A DNA stretch of 13,326 bases from DATIXD01 sp035518875 (GTDB taxonomy: Bacteria; Pseudomonadota; Gammaproteobacteria; Methylococcales; Methylococcaceae), in NCBI GenBank assembly GCA_035518875.1, contig DATIXD010000046.1:1-13326 (forward strand). Reading direction: 5' to 3'. The position numbers and the translations under genes were made by a program. Positions within the stretch are counted from its first letter, which is position 1. Every line of letters begins with the position of its first letter. The notes under the pieces were generated by a model, which was given only the letters and a program-made list of their open reading frames with translations, did not search any database and had not been told where the DNA came from. Below are positions 11,674-13,326 of this stretch, piece by piece.

Positions 11674-13326
11674 ATGACTGCTCAGACTCCACACCCAGTT
11701 GCCTTTCCAGTTCGTATCGAGAGTCCGTCGGGCTTAATCGTGCAGGTCAACTCGAACGGATCGGTCCGCCGTATCGATCACGGCGATATCATCCTCAACC
11801 TGTTTCCCGGTAACGAGGTGGAGGGCGGGCCCGCGAACATCTACCTGCGGCGTCTGGAGGAACCGGTACAGGTCGTGTCGCTGCTGGGGCCCCGTAGCCC
11901 TGCGGTGGTTCATTTCGACGCGCGGGGCCAACTGCTCGCCTCGGGCGAATGGCTGGGCATTCGTTTCAAGGTATCGCTGGTGCTCGCGGTATCCTCGTCC
12001 GCCTGGTTTTGGCATGTGCAACTGGACAACACCGGGGACCGTCCCGTCGCCTTGGATTTGATCCACACCCAGGATCTGGCGCTGGCCCATTACGGCGCGG
12101 TGCGCCTCAACGAATATTACGTCAGCCAATATCTGGATCACACGCCGCTCCAGCATCCAACCCGGGGCGCCGTCCTGGCCACCAGGCAGAATTTGTCCAT
12201 GGGTGGCAGGTATCCCTGGTGCGTGATCGGTTCATTGCGGAAAGGGGTGAGTTTCGCCACCGACGCCTTGCAGTTTTATGGTCTAGCGACCCGGGCCGGC
12301 GCGATGCCCCTTGGCTTGCAAGATGGACTTCCCGGGGCGCGGCGACAGCACGAGCACGCTCTGGCGGCGATTCAGGATGCGCCTTTCACGCTGGAGCCTG
12401 GCGAACGCATGGCCTGCGGCTTCTTCGGCTGTTTCGAAGCGGATCACGCGGCAGCGACCTTGGAGGCCGACTTGGTTCTCGTAGATCGCACCTTAACCCT
12501 GCAGGAAGCGACCCCGCCCGATTTCGCTTCAACCAGTACGGAAATTTTGCCTTCGGCCAATCTGTTCGCCACAGCCCCGCTGTTGACGGCGCACGCGCTG
12601 GACGAGGCCGAAATCTCCGAGCTTTTCGGCGATGAACTGCGTGCAGCGGAGCGGGAAAATGGTCACACACTGTCTTTCTTCACCGGCCGACATACCCATG
12701 TCGTGCTGAAGCAAAAGGAGTTGCAGGTGTTAAGGCCCCACGGCCATATCCTGCGTACCGGCCATGCACTCACGCCGGATGAAGCTTCCCTGACCTCCAC
12801 CACTTGGATGGCCGGGATATTCCACTCCATGGTGACCCAGGGACACGTCAGCATCAACCGTTTCCTGTCCACCACGCATTCTTACCTGAGCTTGTTCCGC
12901 ACCCATGGGCTGCGCATTTTCGTGGAGTTGGCGGAGGACTGGCATCTTTTGGATGTCCCTTCCGCCTATGAAATGACGCCCTCCGGCTGTCGCTGGCTTT
13001 ACCGACACGCTGACGGGCTGCTGGAGGTTCGCAGCAGCGCGGCCACCGAACGGCACGAACTGGATCTGACGATCACGGACCTGTCCGGTTCCTCACGACG
13101 GTTCCTGATTTCCAATTATGTGGCCATCAACGGCGACGATGGGATCGATGCGGTGCCGGTCAGATTCGTGTCGGATGACTGGGGTATCTCGGTCTACCCC
13201 ATAGCGGAATCCGACGTGGGCCGGCGTTTTCCGGACGGCAGCTTCCGCATCGAGCCCTTGCCCGGAACCTCCCTGGAGCAGGTGGGGGGGGACGAATTGT
13301 TGTATGCCGACGGCCGCTCCCGCCAG
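11674..13326 (+). CDS. GH94-type large glycoside phosphorylase-like protein, N-terminal part, truncated by window edge
   Basis: An uninterrupted frame of 551 codons starts at the ATG at 11674 (GAGGAG 6 nt upstream) and runs off the right end. There is no signal peptide, so the protein is probably cytoplasmic. The N-terminal beta-sandwich region resembles my recollection of 1,2-beta-oligoglucan phosphorylases (GH94, ~1100 residues). Shared landmarks are RRIDHGDIILNLF (32-44), EGGPANIYLRR, AWFWHVQLDNTG, YYVSQYLDHTPLQHPTRGA, TRQNLSMGGRYPW and FATDALQFYGLATR. The catalytic (alpha/alpha)6 domain with the general acid Asp lies beyond the window, so activity cannot be judged. Such enzymes release sugar 1-phosphate from beta-glucans. 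Related readings are a cyclic-glucan-synthase-like GH94 module or a non-phosphorolytic homologue. Confidence 0.65.
   Translation, partial: MTAQTPHPVAFPVRIESPSGLIVQVNSNGSVRRIDHGDIILNLFPGNEVEGGPANIYLRRLEEPVQVVSLLGPRSPAVVHFDARGQLLASGEWLGIRFKVSLVLAVSSSAWFWHVQLDNTGDRPVALDLIHTQDLALAHYGAVRLNEYYVSQYLDHTPLQHPTRGAVLATRQNLSMGGRYPWCVIGSLRKGVSFATDALQFYGLATRAGAMPLGLQDGLPGARRQHEHALAAIQDAPFTLEPGERMACGFFGCFEADHAAATLEADLVLVDRTLTLQEATPPDFASTSTEILPSANLFATAPLLTAHALDEAEISELFGDELRAAERENGHTLSFFTGRHTHVVLKQKELQVLRPHGHILRTGHALTPDEASLTSTTWMAGIFHSMVTQGHVSINRFLSTTHSYLSLFRTHGLRIFVELAEDWHLLDVPSAYEMTPSGCRWLYRHADGLLEVRSSAATERHELDLTITDLSGSSRRFLISNYVAINGDDGIDAVPVRFVSDDWGISVYPIAESDVGRRFPDGSFRIEPLPGTSLEQVGGDELLYADGRSRQ

Noticed and set aside
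11949..12635. Plus-strand frame of 228 codons inside the GH94-type gene
   Set aside because: It is out of frame with the 551-codon reading that starts at 11674 with a good ribosome site, and it shows Arg/Gly/Ser-rich shadow composition.

Overview
The window looks like a chromosomal segment of a GC-rich gammaproteobacterium. The evidence is a complete tusD-tusC-tusB-tusE (dsrE/F/H/C-type) sulfur-relay cluster, a BepA-type M48 protease with a TPR tail, a periplasmic cytochrome-type fatty acid cis/trans isomerase (Cti), a 17-kDa-antigen-type glycine-zipper protein and an HvfA-like/EF-hand peptide. Members of the Methylococcales would fit this mix, but nothing in the sequence proves that placement. 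There are 12 protein genes (two cut by the window ends), one recognisable gene remnant and several intergenic inverted repeats. No tRNA, rRNA, CRISPR array or intact transposon was seen.

Layout. Positions 1-501 (+) hold the 3' part of a glycine-zipper envelope protein. It converges on the minus-strand operon tusD-tusC-tusB-tusE (1925 down to 522), whose products relay sulfur, classically to tRNA 2-thiouridine synthesis. Here the TusE homologue has both cysteines of DsrC rather than the single one of E. coli TusE. Divergent from tusD is bepA (2020-3579, +), a periplasmic chaperone/protease for outer-membrane proteins. The 94 bp between the two divergent genes carry a perfect 12-bp palindrome flanked by direct repeats.

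Positions 3580-4731 are a loose, repeat-bearing stretch. It holds a mobile-looking inverted repeat (3811-3880), a small exported EF-hand protein with an HvfA-like N-terminus (minus strand, 3916-4332), and a short decayed fragment of a type I restriction HsdR helicase (4578-4721). This is the part of the window with the clearest signs of gene turnover. A SpoIIAA-like STAS protein (4732-5085) and a SulP anion transporter with its own STAS domain (5140-6816) follow as a likely two-gene unit.

On the minus strand from 11482 down to 6936 lie ackA (acetate kinase), cti and a SYLF-domain lipoprotein gene. A strong intrinsic terminator (10052-10090) separates ackA from cti, so these are separate transcription units. 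Cti and the SYLF lipoprotein are both envelope proteins. Divergent from ackA, at 11674 and running off the right edge, is the N-terminal half of a large GH94-type protein resembling 1,2-beta-oligoglucan phosphorylases.

Most of the window is ordinary housekeeping and envelope biology. I did not find a convincing new multi-gene system. The items most worth a second look are the HvfA-like/EF-hand hybrid, the two-cysteine DsrC-type relay protein in a tus-type operon, the hsdR remnant and the dispersed inverted repeat.
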